A DNA stretch of 64,000 nucleotides from JADLCX01 sp964630785 (GCA_964630785.1 CAZVZG010000023.1:1-64000); one strand, 5' to 3'. Shown: positions 15,995 through 24,652, counted from the stretch's first letter. A program made the numbers and translations. Notes: generated from the sequence alone by a model not told the origin.

Positions 15995-17218
15995 GTGAGC
16001 GAATCGCGCGACATGCTCAACCTGGCGGCGCGGCTGGCGATGCGGGCCGCCGGCGACGTCGAGCCCAACCCGCTGGTTGGGTGCGTGTTGGTCGCGCCGG
16101 GCCCGGGAGAGCCGGGCGACAGGATCATCGGGCTCGGTCATCACCGGTTCTTCGGTGAGGCTCATGCGGAGGTCGAGGCCCTGGTCGATTGCCGCCGGCG
16201 CGGGTGTGACCCGCGCGGGGCGACGATGTACGTCACGCTCGAGCCCTGCAACCACACGGGCAAGCAACCGCCCTGCACAGAGGCGATCATCGCGGCGGGC
16301 ATCGCGCGGGTGGTGTGCGCCAGACGCGACCCCAACCCTGCGGCCGCGGGCGGGGTCGAGCGGCTGCGGGCCGCGGGCATCGTGTGCGACTTCGACAACT
16401 CCAGCGATGCGGCGACGCACCTGGCCGATCCGTTCGCCAAGCGTCTCTCGACCGGGCTTCCGTGGGTGATCGCCAAGTGGGCGCAGACGATCGACGGCTG
16501 GATCGCGACGCGCACGGGCGAGAGCAAGTGGATCTCCGGCGAACCCTCGCGCCACCGGGTGCACCACCTCCGCGCCCGCGTCGATGCCATCGTCACGGCG
16601 ATCGGCACGGTGCTGAGCGACGACCCGCTGCTCACGGCCCGGCTCGGCCACGCGCCCCGGCGCATCGCCCGGCGCGTGGTCATCGATCCGCAGTTGGAGA
16701 TCCCCGTCGAGGGCCGTCTGGTGCAATCGGCCCACCAGGGCCCGGTCATGGTCGCGACGACGCAGGCGGCGCTCATCCGGCGCGGCGCGGTGGCGAGGCG
16801 GCTGGCCGACGCGGGTGTTGACGTCATCGCGTCGGTGGCCGATGGGCCCATCCCCGTGGCCGATCTATTGCGGTACCTCGCCGCGGAGCACGACGCGACC
16901 AACGTGCTTATCGAGGCGGGCGCGGGGCTCCTGGGGCGTCTGTTCGCGAGCGACCTCGTCGATGAGGCCGTGGTGTTCATAGCGCCCAAGCTGCTGGGCG
17001 ACGAGGCGGCCGTCCCCGTCGCCCGCGGCGGGGCCATCAGCAGACTGGCGGACGCACGCCTGTTCCGACCGATGCGGGTAAGGCGGCTCGGAGACGACGT
17101 GATGATCCGCTACTGCCGACAGCGGGTAGAAGGTGGGGGGGAGGGGAGTGGGGCGGAGGGAGGCGAGAGTGCACCGGCGAGCGAGGCCCCGGGTCGCAAG
17201 GAATCGAAAGAGGGCTGA
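15995..17218 (+). CDS. ribD: RibD, riboflavin deaminase/reductase
   Basis: A bifunctional enzyme of riboflavin synthesis: deamination of the pyrimidine product of GTP cyclohydrolase II, then NADPH-dependent reduction of its ribosyl side chain. The zinc deaminase domain (1-150) has HAE (57-59), PC (84-85) and the PPC cysteine (C94). The reductase domain (about 155-380) starts with PWVIAKWAQTIDGWIAT and has SGEPSRHRVHHLRARVDAI. The last 30 residues are Gly/Glu-rich, from a G-tract, and probably disordered. It begins with GTG 3 nt after the RNase HII-like stop, so the two are co-transcribed and perhaps translationally coupled. No other rib gene is in the window. Confidence 0.95.
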   Translation: MSESRDMLNLAARLAMRAAGDVEPNPLVGCVLVAPGPGEPGDRIIGLGHHRFFGEAHAEVEALVDCRRRGCDPRGATMYVTLEPCNHTGKQPPCTEAIIAAGIARVVCARRDPNPAAAGGVERLRAAGIVCDFDNSSDAATHLADPFAKRLSTGLPWVIAKWAQTIDGWIATRTGESKWISGEPSRHRVHHLRARVDAIVTAIGTVLSDDPLLTARLGHAPRRIARRVVIDPQLEIPVEGRLVQSAHQGPVMVATTQAALIRRGAVARRLADAGVDVIASVADGPIPVADLLRYLAAEHDATNVLIEAGAGLLGRLFASDLVDEAVVFIAPKLLGDEAAVPVARGGAISRLADARLFRPMRVRRLGDDVMIRYCRQRVEGGGEGSGAEGGESAPASEAPGRKESKEG

Positions 17219-17250
17219 GCCCGGGATGCTCCGGGCGAGCACGCTTGGAG

Positions 17251-18534
17251 TTACACGAAACGCATGTGGTCCTGAACCGTCGCCATGACCCGCGAGCCGT
17301 CGAGCTGGGCCCACAGCCGCTGGCCGGGCTGCGTGTGCGAGTGCTTGACCATCGCGAAGCCGATCGGCGTCTGCGAGAGCAGCGGGCTCAGGCACGAACT
17401 GGTCACCGCGCCGACCACGCCCGCGCCGGGCGCGTCGGCCTCGACGATCGGCGTGCCCGTGACCGCCTGCGGCGTCGCGTCGCCCCAGCTCAGCGAGAAA
17501 TCACCGGTGGGCGGCGTGCTTGTGCCGACCGGCGCGTCGAACTTCAGCGGCACCAGCTTGTGCTTGGGGTGGCCGCGAGAGTGCATCCGGGCGACGATCT
17601 CCTGGCCGAGGTAGCAGCCCTTCTTGAACGAGACGCGGTCGTTCAGCACCTCGTCGCCGCACTCGTGCGGCAGTGAATCGGGGCCGAAGTCGAGCATGTA
17701 GAGGGGCGTTCCTCCCTCGATGCGCGCGATGTTCAACGCGTGCCAGCCGATGCGCCGGGCCAGGTCGGTGGTGGGGGCCACGCCCGCGGTCGCACCCTTG
17801 CCGGTGGTCTGCGGGCGGACGCTCCACGGCGTCGAGATCGCGCCGTAGATCGTCGAGGCCGCGGCGCGGGGAACGCGCAGTTCCAGCCCGATGACACCGG
17901 CCCAGTCCCAGCGGTCGATGACGACGGCGGCCCCGGCGATCTCGACGATGGACACCTGCGCCGGCTGGATCGCCGCGACCGGCGCGCCGACGATGGGTTT
18001 GGACAGCCGCGCGATCAACGCGGCTGCGCCCGGGCCGTGGACGCTCAGCACGCTCCAATCCGCCGTGGCGTCGGTGATCGCGGCGTCCTCGGTGATGAGG
18101 TACTTGTCCAGTTCGGTGCGGGCGCGATCGGCGGCGAAAACGTCCACGTCGGCGAGCATGGCCCCGGCCAGGTCGCCGGGAGCGCCCGGGCCGAGGTTGA
18201 CCAGGCGCAGGTCGGCGTCGATGCGCCCCTTGCGGTTGAGCGTGAAGGCGCGCCGGGCGGTGAAGGGCTCAAAGCCCTTGAGTTCCTGCGTGAGCATCCG
18301 CCCCAGAAAACTCACGCGGTCCGGGCCAGTGAAGGCGAGCGTCGCGCGGTGCGCCGCGTCGAAGACGGCCGCGTGTCGGCGGATGGCGGCGTACTCGATC
18401 TCGACGGGATCGAACGCCTGCACGAGCTGCACGCCGCTGTCGCGGGTGTCCGCGACTTGAGGGGCCGGGCCATACGGCGCGAACAGGGCATCGCCCTCGC
18501 GGTGGATGTCTGCAAGCGGCGACGGGATGCTCAA
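17251..18534 (-). CDS. YgfZ/GcvT-like folate-binding protein
   Basis: A member of the aminomethyltransferase (GcvT) fold group. The signature KKGCYLGQE near residues 315-323 is that of YgfZ, a tetrahydrofolate-dependent helper in iron-sulfur cluster maintenance. The N-terminal part (RRHAAVFDAAHRATLAFTGPD) is GcvT-like. TTG at 18534 is the best start: AGGAG lies 6 nt upstream on the coding strand and the protein then begins LSIPSPLADIHREG; an upstream GTG would add 47 Arg/Pro/Ala-rich residues overlapping the neighbouring gene's end. A role as glycine-cleavage T protein is unlikely because other gcv genes are absent and the YgfZ motif is present. Confidence 0.82.
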   Translation of the reverse strand: MSIPSPLADIHREGDALFAPYGPAPQVADTRDSGVQLVQAFDPVEIEYAAIRRHAAVFDAAHRATLAFTGPDRVSFLGRMLTQELKGFEPFTARRAFTLNRKGRIDADLRLVNLGPGAPGDLAGAMLADVDVFAADRARTELDKYLITEDAAITDATADWSVLSVHGPGAAALIARLSKPIVGAPVAAIQPAQVSIVEIAGAAVVIDRWDWAGVIGLELRVPRAAASTIYGAISTPWSVRPQTTGKGATAGVAPTTDLARRIGWHALNIARIEGGTPLYMLDFGPDSLPHECGDEVLNDRVSFKKGCYLGQEIVARMHSRGHPKHKLVPLKFDAPVGTSTPPTGDFSLSWGDATPQAVTGTPIVEADAPGAGVVGAVTSSCLSPLLSQTPIGFAMVKHSHTQPGQRLWAQLDGSRVMATVQDHMRFV

Positions 18535-18578
18535 GCCACGCTCCTGGGAACCCTGGGGGCATGGTAGCCGTGGGCGTC

Positions 18579-19133
18579 TCAGCCACGGACCGGCCGCGGC
18601 ACGCGCCCGCACTCGGGGCAAGGCGAGCCCGGCGGCGTCTGGCGAAGGTCGTAACCGCACGCGGCGCACGCCCACGCGGGCCTACGGCGGCCGCGACGCC
18701 ACGCCAAGAGCGATGGAGGCACGAGCAGCGCGGCCGCGAGCGGGAGCAGCGGCACCTTGAGGTGGCCGGGGGCGTACTCGGGCACGAAGTCCGGCCGGAG
18801 CATCGGGTGGAAGGGCCTGAGCGGGTCGCCCACCCAGCCGGGCTTGGGTGTCTTGTCAGGGTTGATGAATACTCCGAGGATCCAACGCGGCGGGCGGCTC
18901 CGCCACACACCGTTTGGTTCCCAGCCCGCGATGAACACCCCCCGGCGCAGCGACGCGCGGAACGGTTGGGTCGCCCCCGGGCGCAGCGGCGCCTGCCAGT
19001 TCACCAGGAAAAACGTCGCGTAAATCGCGATCAAGAGAACGAGGAGTCCCGGTGAAAACCCCCGCATCCACACGGCCCGGATCAGGCCTGCCGCCGTTGC
19101 GCGGGTCCGGTGTTTCCGTCCGGGTGTGGCCAT
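18579..19133 (-). CDS. Small membrane protein with C-terminal zinc ribbon
   Basis: Not recognised as a named family. One hydrophobic helix lies near residues 26-45 and a second near 125-145, enclosing a 75-residue probably extracytoplasmic segment. The C-terminal 25 residues form a zinc ribbon, CAACGYDLRQ...CPECG, a signature frequent in small proteins of Phycisphaerae and relatives. It precedes the ygfZ-like gene on the same strand by 44 nt and may be co-transcribed. Function unknown. Confidence 0.7.
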   Translation of the reverse strand: MATPGRKHRTRATAAGLIRAVWMRGFSPGLLVLLIAIYATFFLVNWQAPLRPGATQPFRASLRRGVFIAGWEPNGVWRSRPPRWILGVFINPDKTPKPGWVGDPLRPFHPMLRPDFVPEYAPGHLKVPLLPLAAALLVPPSLLAWRRGRRRPAWACAACGYDLRQTPPGSPCPECGRVPRPVRG

Positions 19134-19278
19134 GACCGGTCATTTGTACCCGATCTCCAGCGGAGTGCTGCACATTGGCGGCGGCTTTCCCGCGGCCCCG
19201 TAATCCGCTACGCTCAATGCCCGATTCTTGCGGGCCGGGCCGCTTCTTGGCCCGTAACTCACCGAAGGAGCGTCCATC

Positions 19279-20355
19279 GTGTCCAAGCTCAACGTCGCCC
19301 TGCTCAAGCGCCTTTGCGAGACCCCTGGCATCCCCGGCCGCGAGGAGCGCGTCCGCGCCCTGATCGAGAAGGAGATCAAGGGCCTGTTCGACGACGTGCG
19401 GACCGACCCGATGGGCAACCTGATCTGCAAGCGCGAGTCGCGGTCGAGCAGGGGCAAGAAGGGTGGCGGGGGCGGGGCGACGCGCGTGCTGCTGCTCTGC
19501 CACATGGACGAGATCGGGTTCTACGTCAAGGGCATCGACGACCAGGGCTTCCTCCGCTGCAACGCGGCGGGCGGGTTTGACACCCGCAACCTCTTCAGCC
19601 GGCGCGTGCTGGTGTGCACCGACGACGGCGACCACAAGGCCGTGATGAACCCCGGCGGCCGGCCGATCCACATCGCCAGCGAAGAGGACAAGAAGAAGAT
19701 CCCCGAGGTCAAGGAGTTTCTCGTCGACACCGGCATGAGCGCGGAAAAGGTCAAGAAGAAGTTCAAGATCGGCGACTTCATCGTGATGGACGAGCCGCTC
19801 ATCGAGATCGGCGACAAGCTCGTCTCCAAGGCGATGGACAACCGCGTCGCTTGCTGGCTGGGCATCGAGAGCGTGCGGGCGATCGAGGAATCGGGCGAGC
19901 CGCACGATTGCGAGGTGTATGTGGTGTTCACGGTGCAGGAGGAGGTCGGCCTCCGCGGCGCCCACACCGCCAGCTTCGGCGTCGAGCCGCACATCGCCAT
20001 CGGCCTGGACGTCACGCTCAGTTGCGATACGCCCGGCGTGCCGACCGACGAGCAGGTCACCGTGCAGGGCAAGGGCTTCGGCCTGCACATCATGGATTCG
20101 AGCTTCATCAGCGACCACCGCCTGGTCGGCGAGATCGAGAAGATCGCGATCAAAGAGAAGATCCCCTGCCAGAGGACGATCCTCGGGCGGGGCGGCCAGG
20201 ACGGCGCGGCCGCGCAGCAGGCGCGCGGCGGGGCGCGGGCCGTCGGGATTGTCGTCGGCACGCGCTACATCCACACGGTGACCGAGATGATCCACCGCGA
20301 CGACCTTGGCGCGGCGCGGGACATTCTCGCGGCGTGGATCCCGACGGTGAAATGA
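19279..20355 (+). CDS. M42 family metallopeptidase
   Basis: A dinuclear zinc or cobalt aminopeptidase of the glutamyl aminopeptidase/TET group, forming large cytoplasmic particles that degrade peptides. Visible residues include CHMDEIGF (first metal His H75 and D77), KAMDNR (bridging Asp), TVQEEVGLRG (catalytic and metal Glu pair), GLDVT and the final metal His in RYIHT. Length (358 aa) is typical. AAGGAG about 10 nt before the GTG start supports it. An inserted basic region at 160-175 (SEEDKKKIP ... AEKVKKKFKIGD) is also seen in other M42 members. It is divergent from the small zinc-ribbon protein gene. Confidence 0.93.
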   Translation: MSKLNVALLKRLCETPGIPGREERVRALIEKEIKGLFDDVRTDPMGNLICKRESRSSRGKKGGGGGATRVLLLCHMDEIGFYVKGIDDQGFLRCNAAGGFDTRNLFSRRVLVCTDDGDHKAVMNPGGRPIHIASEEDKKKIPEVKEFLVDTGMSAEKVKKKFKIGDFIVMDEPLIEIGDKLVSKAMDNRVACWLGIESVRAIEESGEPHDCEVYVVFTVQEEVGLRGAHTASFGVEPHIAIGLDVTLSCDTPGVPTDEQVTVQGKGFGLHIMDSSFISDHRLVGEIEKIAIKEKIPCQRTILGRGGQDGAAAQQARGGARAVGIVVGTRYIHTVTEMIHRDDLGAARDILAAWIPTVK

Positions 20356-20378
20356 GCGATGGATACGTTGTGCCACAG

Positions 20379-20402
20379 TCACGGCCTGCTTTGAGGCCGT
20401 GA
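20379..20402. other. Hairpin after the M42 peptidase gene
   Basis: TCACGGCCT and AGGCCGTGA form a 9-bp stem with loop GCTTTG, 24 nt after the stop codon. No T run follows, so termination would be inefficient or factor-dependent. Confidence 0.45.
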
Positions 20403-20433
20403 AAGTGCGAGCGGTTCAGATTCGACCTGGGCG

Positions 20434-20439
20434 TACCAT
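20434..20439 (+). promoter_or_regulatory. -10-like box TACCAT, leaderless start
   Basis: TACCAT ends 7 nt before the ATG at 20447; there is no Shine-Dalgarno site and no evident -35. Confidence 0.4.
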
Positions 20440-20446
20440 TGAGACG

Positions 20447-21034
20447 ATGGCCACGATCCCCGGTCAGTTCTCGCTTGACAGGGTGGTGAACGCCGTGGAG
20501 AGAGCCCGGCAGCGCTTGCTCAAGGCGGCCGCGGCACTTTGGGCCGCCAACGTGCCGTACGCGGTCGCCGACGGCAACGCGGTTGCGATCTGGGTCTCTC
20601 GGGTGGATGAGGCCGCGGTGCGCAACACGCAAGACGTCGATGTGCTGATCCGTCGGGCCGACTTCGATGCGGCGAAAGCGGCGCTCGAAGCGGCCGGATT
20701 CACCTATCGGCATGTGGCGGGGATTGACGCCTTCTTGGACCACGCGACGGCCAAGCCGCGAGACGCCGTACAAGTTGTCTTCGCGGGGGAGCAGGTTCGT
20801 CCGCACGAGCCGGGCCCGAACCCCGACGTGGCCGAGTCCGAGGACGCGGGCCTGTTCCGCGTGCTGTCGCTGGAGGCGCTTGTGCGTATCAAGCTGACGG
20901 CGTTCCGCGACAAGGACCGTACGCACTTGCGCGATCTGATCGAGGTCGGACTGGTCGATGCCGGTTGGCTTGGGCGGCTGTCGCAACCGTTGGCGGAGCG
21001 GCTGAAGCTGCTGCTCGACACGCCGAATGGATAA
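20447..21034 (+). CDS. Nucleotidyltransferase-like protein (orphan)
   Basis: A 195-aa protein resembling the small nucleotidyltransferase-fold proteins related to AbiEii and MNT: after a helical start, VPYAVADGNAVAIW leads into NTQDVDVLIRR, in which DVDVL supplies two metal-binding acidic residues of the nucleotidyltransferase fold, followed by VLSLEALVRIKLTAFRDKDRTHLRDL, the usual C-terminal helix pattern. The expected G-S/G-G helix-cap motif is DGNAV, a weak match. AbiEii and MNT proteins act as toxins or antitoxins, but no partner gene is adjacent, so a toxin-antitoxin role is not supported here. ATG at 20447 was chosen over a GTG 48 nt upstream because of the -10 box. Confidence 0.6.
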   Translation: MATIPGQFSLDRVVNAVERARQRLLKAAAALWAANVPYAVADGNAVAIWVSRVDEAAVRNTQDVDVLIRRADFDAAKAALEAAGFTYRHVAGIDAFLDHATAKPRDAVQVVFAGEQVRPHEPGPNPDVAESEDAGLFRVLSLEALVRIKLTAFRDKDRTHLRDLIEVGLVDAGWLGRLSQPLAERLKLLLDTPNG

Positions 21035-21085
21035 GCCGGCACGCGGATCGTGCGGCGTGGGAAGGGCGTCGCCCGCCGCCAACTC

Positions 21086-21577
21086 TTAGCTCTTCATGTT
21101 CACATACTGCAAAGGTTGATCCAGCCCCGCCTTGTCGAGCATCGCCATCACCGTGCGGATGTCGTCGATCGACTTACCGCTCAGGCGGACTTCGTCGCCC
21201 TGGATGCTCGCCTGTACCTTGATCTTCGATTCCTTGACGAGCTTGGCGATCGCCTTGGCGTTCTCGCTGGTCAGGCCCTCGCGCAGCTTGATGTCGCGCT
21301 TGGCCTCGCCGTGGCGACCGGGCTCGATCTCGCCGAACTCGACGGCCTTCATCTCGATGCCGCGTTTGATTGCCGCGTGCGTGAACATTTCCTGCAGGCC
21401 CTTCATCTTCCCGTCGTCTTGCGCGGTCATCTTGATCTTCTTTTCTTTCCGATCGATCGTGATCTCGACCGGCGAGTTGCGGAAGTCGAACCGCGCGGCC
21501 ACCGCCTTGAGCGTGTTGTTCACGGCGTTGTCCAGTTCGGCGAAGTTGATGCGGCTGACGGCGTCGATGGAGGGCAT
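21086..21577 (-). CDS. yajQ: YajQ family nucleotide-binding protein
   Basis: A 163-aa protein of the UPF0234 family, with two ferredoxin-like domains, reported to bind nucleotides and, in Xanthomonas, cyclic di-GMP. The start MPSIDAVSRINFAELDNAVN and the end IRTVMAMLDKAGLDQPLQYVN follow the family pattern closely. It is the last gene of a dksA-like-lspA-yajQ run. Its 76-nt upstream gap is almost entirely pyrimidine on the coding strand, so there is no Shine-Dalgarno site. Confidence 0.92.
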   Translation of the reverse strand: MPSIDAVSRINFAELDNAVNNTLKAVAARFDFRNSPVEITIDRKEKKIKMTAQDDGKMKGLQEMFTHAAIKRGIEMKAVEFGEIEPGRHGEAKRDIKLREGLTSENAKAIAKLVKESKIKVQASIQGDEVRLSGKSIDDIRTVMAMLDKAGLDQPLQYVNMKS

Positions 21578-21579
21578 GG

Positions 21580-21655
21580 GAGGTGGGGGGGAGGGGGGAG
21601 GGGGGAGGGGGTAAGCGGGGAGCGGTAGGGGGTAAGCCGGGGGGAGGGGGGTTCA
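21580..21655. repeat. Degenerate G-rich tract with GGGGGTAAGC direct repeats
   Basis: The plus strand is runs of 4-7 G broken by A or T, including two copies of GGGGGTAAGC about 23 nt apart. It occupies the whole lspA-yajQ spacer. It could form G-quadruplex DNA. Confidence 0.7.
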
Positions 21656-22459
21656 AGCTCGCGCGGCGTGGTCGCGTCCGCGGGCGGTGTCGCCCTCTCG
21701 GCGGTCTTTGTGCCACAGGTGCACCAGAAGCATGGCGATGCCGATGAGCAGGAGCAGATCGGCGACGTTGCTGACGTAGGGCCAGACGGCGGTGTTGCCC
21801 AGGACGGTCATGCCGCCGGGCCAGTTCAGGTCGGGCAGGGGGTGGATGAAGTCTCGCACGCACCCGTGGACAATGCGATCGTAGAGATTGCCGAGGCCGC
21901 CGCCGATGAGCAAGCCGATCGCCGCGTGGGCCGAACGGTCTTTGGGCGCGGTCCACTTGGCGAACATCAGCAGGCCGAACGTCAGGGCCACCACGGTGAA
22001 CGCGATGAAAAACCACCGCTTCCCGGGCCCGATGCCGAAGACGGCCCCGGGGTTGAGCACCAGCGTGAACTCAAGGACGTGCGGGATCACCACCACCGGC
22101 GGGTGGGGCGGAACCAGCGTGTTGACCAGCCTCGGGTCGGCGATGCTCACCGCCAGCACCCGGGCCCGGTCCACCACGACCGGCCGATCGGCCACGTAGT
22201 AGAACGCCAGGTGCTTGCTCACCAGGTCAACGGCGATCGACAGCGAGACCGCGGCGAGCAGCGTCACCCAGGCGGCGCGGCTGTGCCAGGTGCGCTTGCC
22301 GCGGACGGTGACTCGTTCGGAGCCGTCCACGCTCGGGGTGTGTGAAACCGCCGCCTGAGAAGCGGGAGTGGTCGAGGGCGTGGGGTTCAACGTCGTCACG
22401 TCGGGGTCGGCTCGCCGCGGACGGGGGAGGGGGAGAGGGGGGAAAAGTCGAGCCGCCAC
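21653..22459 (-). CDS. lspA: Signal peptidase II (LspA) with N-terminal extension
   Basis: The membrane aspartyl protease that removes signal peptides from prolipoproteins after lipidation. Conserved blocks are LNPGAVFGIG, GGGLGNLYDR, CVRDFI (first catalytic Asp) and YVSNVAD (second catalytic Asp). At 268 aa it exceeds the usual 160-180: about 60 Pro/Ser/Thr-rich residues precede the first membrane helix, and the first periplasmic loop (VVDRARVLAVSIAD...) is longer than usual. The GTG start directly follows the TGA of the dksA-like gene, with GGGAG just before, so translation is coupled. Several lipoproteins in this window (4839-6074, 40593-41294) are possible substrates. Confidence 0.92.
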   Translation of the reverse strand: MAARLFPPLPLPRPRRADPDVTTLNPTPSTTPASQAAVSHTPSVDGSERVTVRGKRTWHSRAAWVTLLAAVSLSIAVDLVSKHLAFYYVADRPVVVDRARVLAVSIADPRLVNTLVPPHPPVVVIPHVLEFTLVLNPGAVFGIGPGKRWFFIAFTVVALTFGLLMFAKWTAPKDRSAHAAIGLLIGGGLGNLYDRIVHGCVRDFIHPLPDLNWPGGMTVLGNTAVWPYVSNVADLLLLIGIAMLLVHLWHKDRREGDTARGRDHAARA

Positions 22460-23299
22460 TCACTCCCGATAGGGACCGCGTTCCAGTTCGCGCTGGGCCT
22501 CGATGGAGTACTTGGCCCAGGGGATCTCGGCCAGGCGGTCGGCGCTGATGCGCTGGCCCGTCCGCAGGCACAGGCCATACGTGCCCGCGTCGATCCGCTT
22601 GATGGCCTCGTCGATCGAACGGATCAGGTTGCGATCGACCTGCGCCAGGTCGAGAGAGATCGACTGCTCGAACGTGTCCGAGCCCTGTTCGGCCATGTGC
22701 TGAGGCAGGCTGGAGAGCGAGCCGGAGTTCTGGCGGAGAGCTTCATCCTCGATGTTCGCGACATCGCCGATAAGTTCGGCCCGCTTGCGCAGCAGGACCT
22801 CGCGGTATTTGTCGAGTTCCTTCTTGTTCAACCGGTTCTTGGTCAGCAGCGCGGGATCGGAGTGCGTGGTGCTCTGGCCCACAAGGCCGGTCGGCGGCGC
22901 CTTCGGGCCCGATGGAATCAGCGGCTTGAACTTCATCCCGGGTTTGATCAGCGGCTCCGACACGGGCATCTCAAGCTTCGGCTTGAGCTTGGGCCTGCGC
23001 AGCGGTTTCTGCTGCACGACCGTGATGCCTTTGGGTGGGGCCTTTTTTCCCGCCGCGGAGGCGGCAGAGTTGGCGCCGGCGGGAGTGCTCGCCTTGGAGG
23101 TCGACGCGGACTTGGCCGGAGCCTTGCCGTCGGCCTTGGCGGCCTTGCTCGCCGGTTCGTGCTTCTTCGGCGCCTTGGCCGCTACCTTTTTCTCAGGCGA
23201 TTTGCCGGTGGATTTGCTCGCGGACTTGGCCGCGGGCTTGGCCTTGCTTGCGGCCGCGGGCTTTTTCGTGTGTGCTGCGGACTTGGTGCTCTTGGCCAC
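22460..23299 (-). CDS. TraR/DksA family protein lacking the zinc finger cysteines
   Basis: The C-terminal 120 residues fit DksA/TraR: a coiled-coil hairpin (NKKELDKYREVLLRKRAEL ... AQVDRNLIRSIDEAIKRID) and the finger-like GTYGLCLRTGQRISADRLAEI. Only one Cys remains of the four zinc ligands, so the finger must fold without zinc. The first 150 residues are a Lys/Ala/Ser/Pro-rich, histone-H1-like tail that may bind nucleic acid. DksA proteins bind the RNA polymerase secondary channel; whether this one does is inference. The GTG start at 23299 has AAGGGG 6-7 nt upstream. A promoter (23386-23414) lies about 80 nt upstream and drives the operon with lspA and yajQ. Confidence 0.82.
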   Translation of the reverse strand: MAKSTKSAAHTKKPAAASKAKPAAKSASKSTGKSPEKKVAAKAPKKHEPASKAAKADGKAPAKSASTSKASTPAGANSAASAAGKKAPPKGITVVQQKPLRRPKLKPKLEMPVSEPLIKPGMKFKPLIPSGPKAPPTGLVGQSTTHSDPALLTKNRLNKKELDKYREVLLRKRAELIGDVANIEDEALRQNSGSLSSLPQHMAEQGSDTFEQSISLDLAQVDRNLIRSIDEAIKRIDAGTYGLCLRTGQRISADRLAEIPWAKYSIEAQRELERGPYRE

Positions 23300-23385
23300 T
23301 CGACGCCCCTTCTGCCCCTCCCGGGAGCACACGATGGTGGTTTAGCCGATCAAAAAGCAAACACATGCCCAGCGAAGGGCCGACG

Positions 23386-23414
23386 AGTATACAGAAACCT
23401 CGCGCCGGGGTCAA
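23386..23414 (-). promoter_or_regulatory. Sigma-70-type promoter of the dksA-like-lspA-yajQ operon
   Basis: Minus strand: TTGACC (23409-23414), 17-nt spacer, TATACT (23386-23391); one of the best consensus matches in the window. The leader would be about 80 nt. Confidence 0.8.
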
Positions 23415-23470
23415 AGCCGCGCGGGGCGTGAACCGGCGGTGTGTGCCTGCTCGCCCTCGGTGAATGGGCA

Positions 23471-23493
23471 AGAAAATACCCGATTGTGGGTAT
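23471..23493 (-). terminator. Probable intrinsic terminator after accA
   Basis: On the minus strand ATACCC, ACAATC loop, GGGTAT is followed directly by TTTTCT. The 6-bp stem is short but the T run is in place, about 50 nt after the accA stop. Confidence 0.55.
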
Positions 23494-23545
23494 GCGAACA
23501 CTCGCCGTGATCGCTGAGTGTCCTTCTGGTTCGAGCGAACTCGGG

Positions 23546-24646
23546 TCAGGTCGCCACGGCTTCGGTGTATGCCCCGAGCTTCCTGAACCGCTCGTACCGC
23601 TTCCGCGGCAGCGTTTCGGGATTCTGGCCCTTGAGTTCGTGCAACTGGTCCACGACCCAGCGTTCGATGGTCGCGGCCATCTTCGCGGGATCTCGGTGCG
23701 CCCCGCCGAGCGGCTCGCTCAGTACGGCGTCGATGATCCCGAGTTCCAGATTATCGCGGGCCGTAAGTTTGAGGGCGTCGGCCGCGGCGGAGTTGGTCTG
23801 CTCGTTGGCCTGCTTCCACAGGATGGCCGCGCACCCTTCGGGGCTGATGACGCTGTACCAGGAGTGGGCGAGCATGGCGACGCGGTCGGCGACGGCGATG
23901 CCGAGAGCGCCGCCCGAGCCGCCCTCACCGATGACGATGGAGATGATGGGTGTCTTGAGGCGCGACATCTCGCGCAGGTTGACGGCGATGGCCTCGGCCT
24001 GGCCGCGGGCTTCGGCGCCGAGCCCCGGATAGGCGCCCGGCGTGTCGACGAAGGTCACGATCGGCAGGCCGAACTTCGCGGCCGACTGCATCTTGGCGAG
24101 GGCCTTGCGATAGCCCTCGGGGTGGGCGCAGCCGAAGTGACAGGCGATCTTCTCCGCCGTGGTGCGCCCCTTGTGGTGGCCGACGACCAGGCACTTCACC
24201 GAGCCGATGCGGGCGAAGCCGACCACCATCGCGGGGTCGTCGCCGTAGCGCCGATCGCCGTGGAGCTCGGTGAAGTCCTTGCAGATCATGTCGATGTAAT
24301 CGCGCGTCTGGGGCCGCTTGGGCACTCGGGCCACGCGCACGGTGTTCCACGGCGAGAGGTTGGCGTAGACCTCGCCGAGCTTGGCGTCGCGGGCGTTGCG
24401 GAGCGCGTCGAGCTGGGCGGCGAGCGTTCGCGGATCGGCGGCTGCGGAGGCCTCGGCGTCGTCCGCAAGGTCGGGGTCGAAAGCGGTCGGGTTGAGCGAG
24501 GCTGGTTCGCCGCCTCCCCCCCCTCCTCTTCCTCCCCCCCCGGCGGCGTCGCCGGCCCGGGCACGCTTGAGCATCGCGTCTGTCTTCTCGATGCGGCGCT
24601 CAAACTCGATCACGGGCTTCTCGAAATCCAGTTGGAAGAACGACAT
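23546..24646 (-). CDS. accA: Acetyl-CoA carboxylase carboxyltransferase subunit alpha
   Basis: With AccD it transfers the carboxyl group from biotin to acetyl-CoA, the committed step of fatty-acid synthesis. Recognisable blocks are the N-terminal LDFEKPVIEFERRIEK, LHGDRRYGDDPAMVVG, FGCAHPEGYRKALAKM, FVDTPGAYPGLGAEARGQ and VIGEGGSGGALGI. Length (366 aa) exceeds the usual 315-320 because of a Gly-rich insertion (about residues 38-70) encoded by a C-tract on the plus strand, replacing the short linker after the first helix. ATG at 24646 gives the family start MSFFQLDFEKP; it lacks a Shine-Dalgarno site and has TAGACT 7 nt upstream, shared head to head with proC. accD is not in the window. Confidence 0.95.
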   Translation of the reverse strand: MSFFQLDFEKPVIEFERRIEKTDAMLKRARAGDAAGGGGRGGGGGGEPASLNPTAFDPDLADDAEASAAADPRTLAAQLDALRNARDAKLGEVYANLSPWNTVRVARVPKRPQTRDYIDMICKDFTELHGDRRYGDDPAMVVGFARIGSVKCLVVGHHKGRTTAEKIACHFGCAHPEGYRKALAKMQSAAKFGLPIVTFVDTPGAYPGLGAEARGQAEAIAVNLREMSRLKTPIISIVIGEGGSGGALGIAVADRVAMLAHSWYSVISPEGCAAILWKQANEQTNSAAADALKLTARDNLELGIIDAVLSEPLGGAHRDPAKMAATIERWVVDQLHELKGQNPETLPRKRYERFRKLGAYTEAVAT

Positions 24647-24652
24647 GGGGGA

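Noticed and set aside
14474..16735. A long minus-strand reading frame across tRNA-Leu, the RNase HII-like gene and ribD
   Set aside because: It is antisense to well-recognised genes and crosses a tRNA; its product is Arg/Pro/His-rich shadow sequence typical of high-GC DNA.
17251..18534. Glycine cleavage system T protein
   Set aside because: The YgfZ signature KGCYLGQE is present and no gcvH or gcvP gene is nearby.
20379..20402. Hairpin taken as an intrinsic terminator
   Set aside because: It has no T run on either strand.
20447..21034. Toxin-antitoxin module
   Set aside because: Only one nucleotidyltransferase-like gene is present; no HEPN or antitoxin partner lies next to it.
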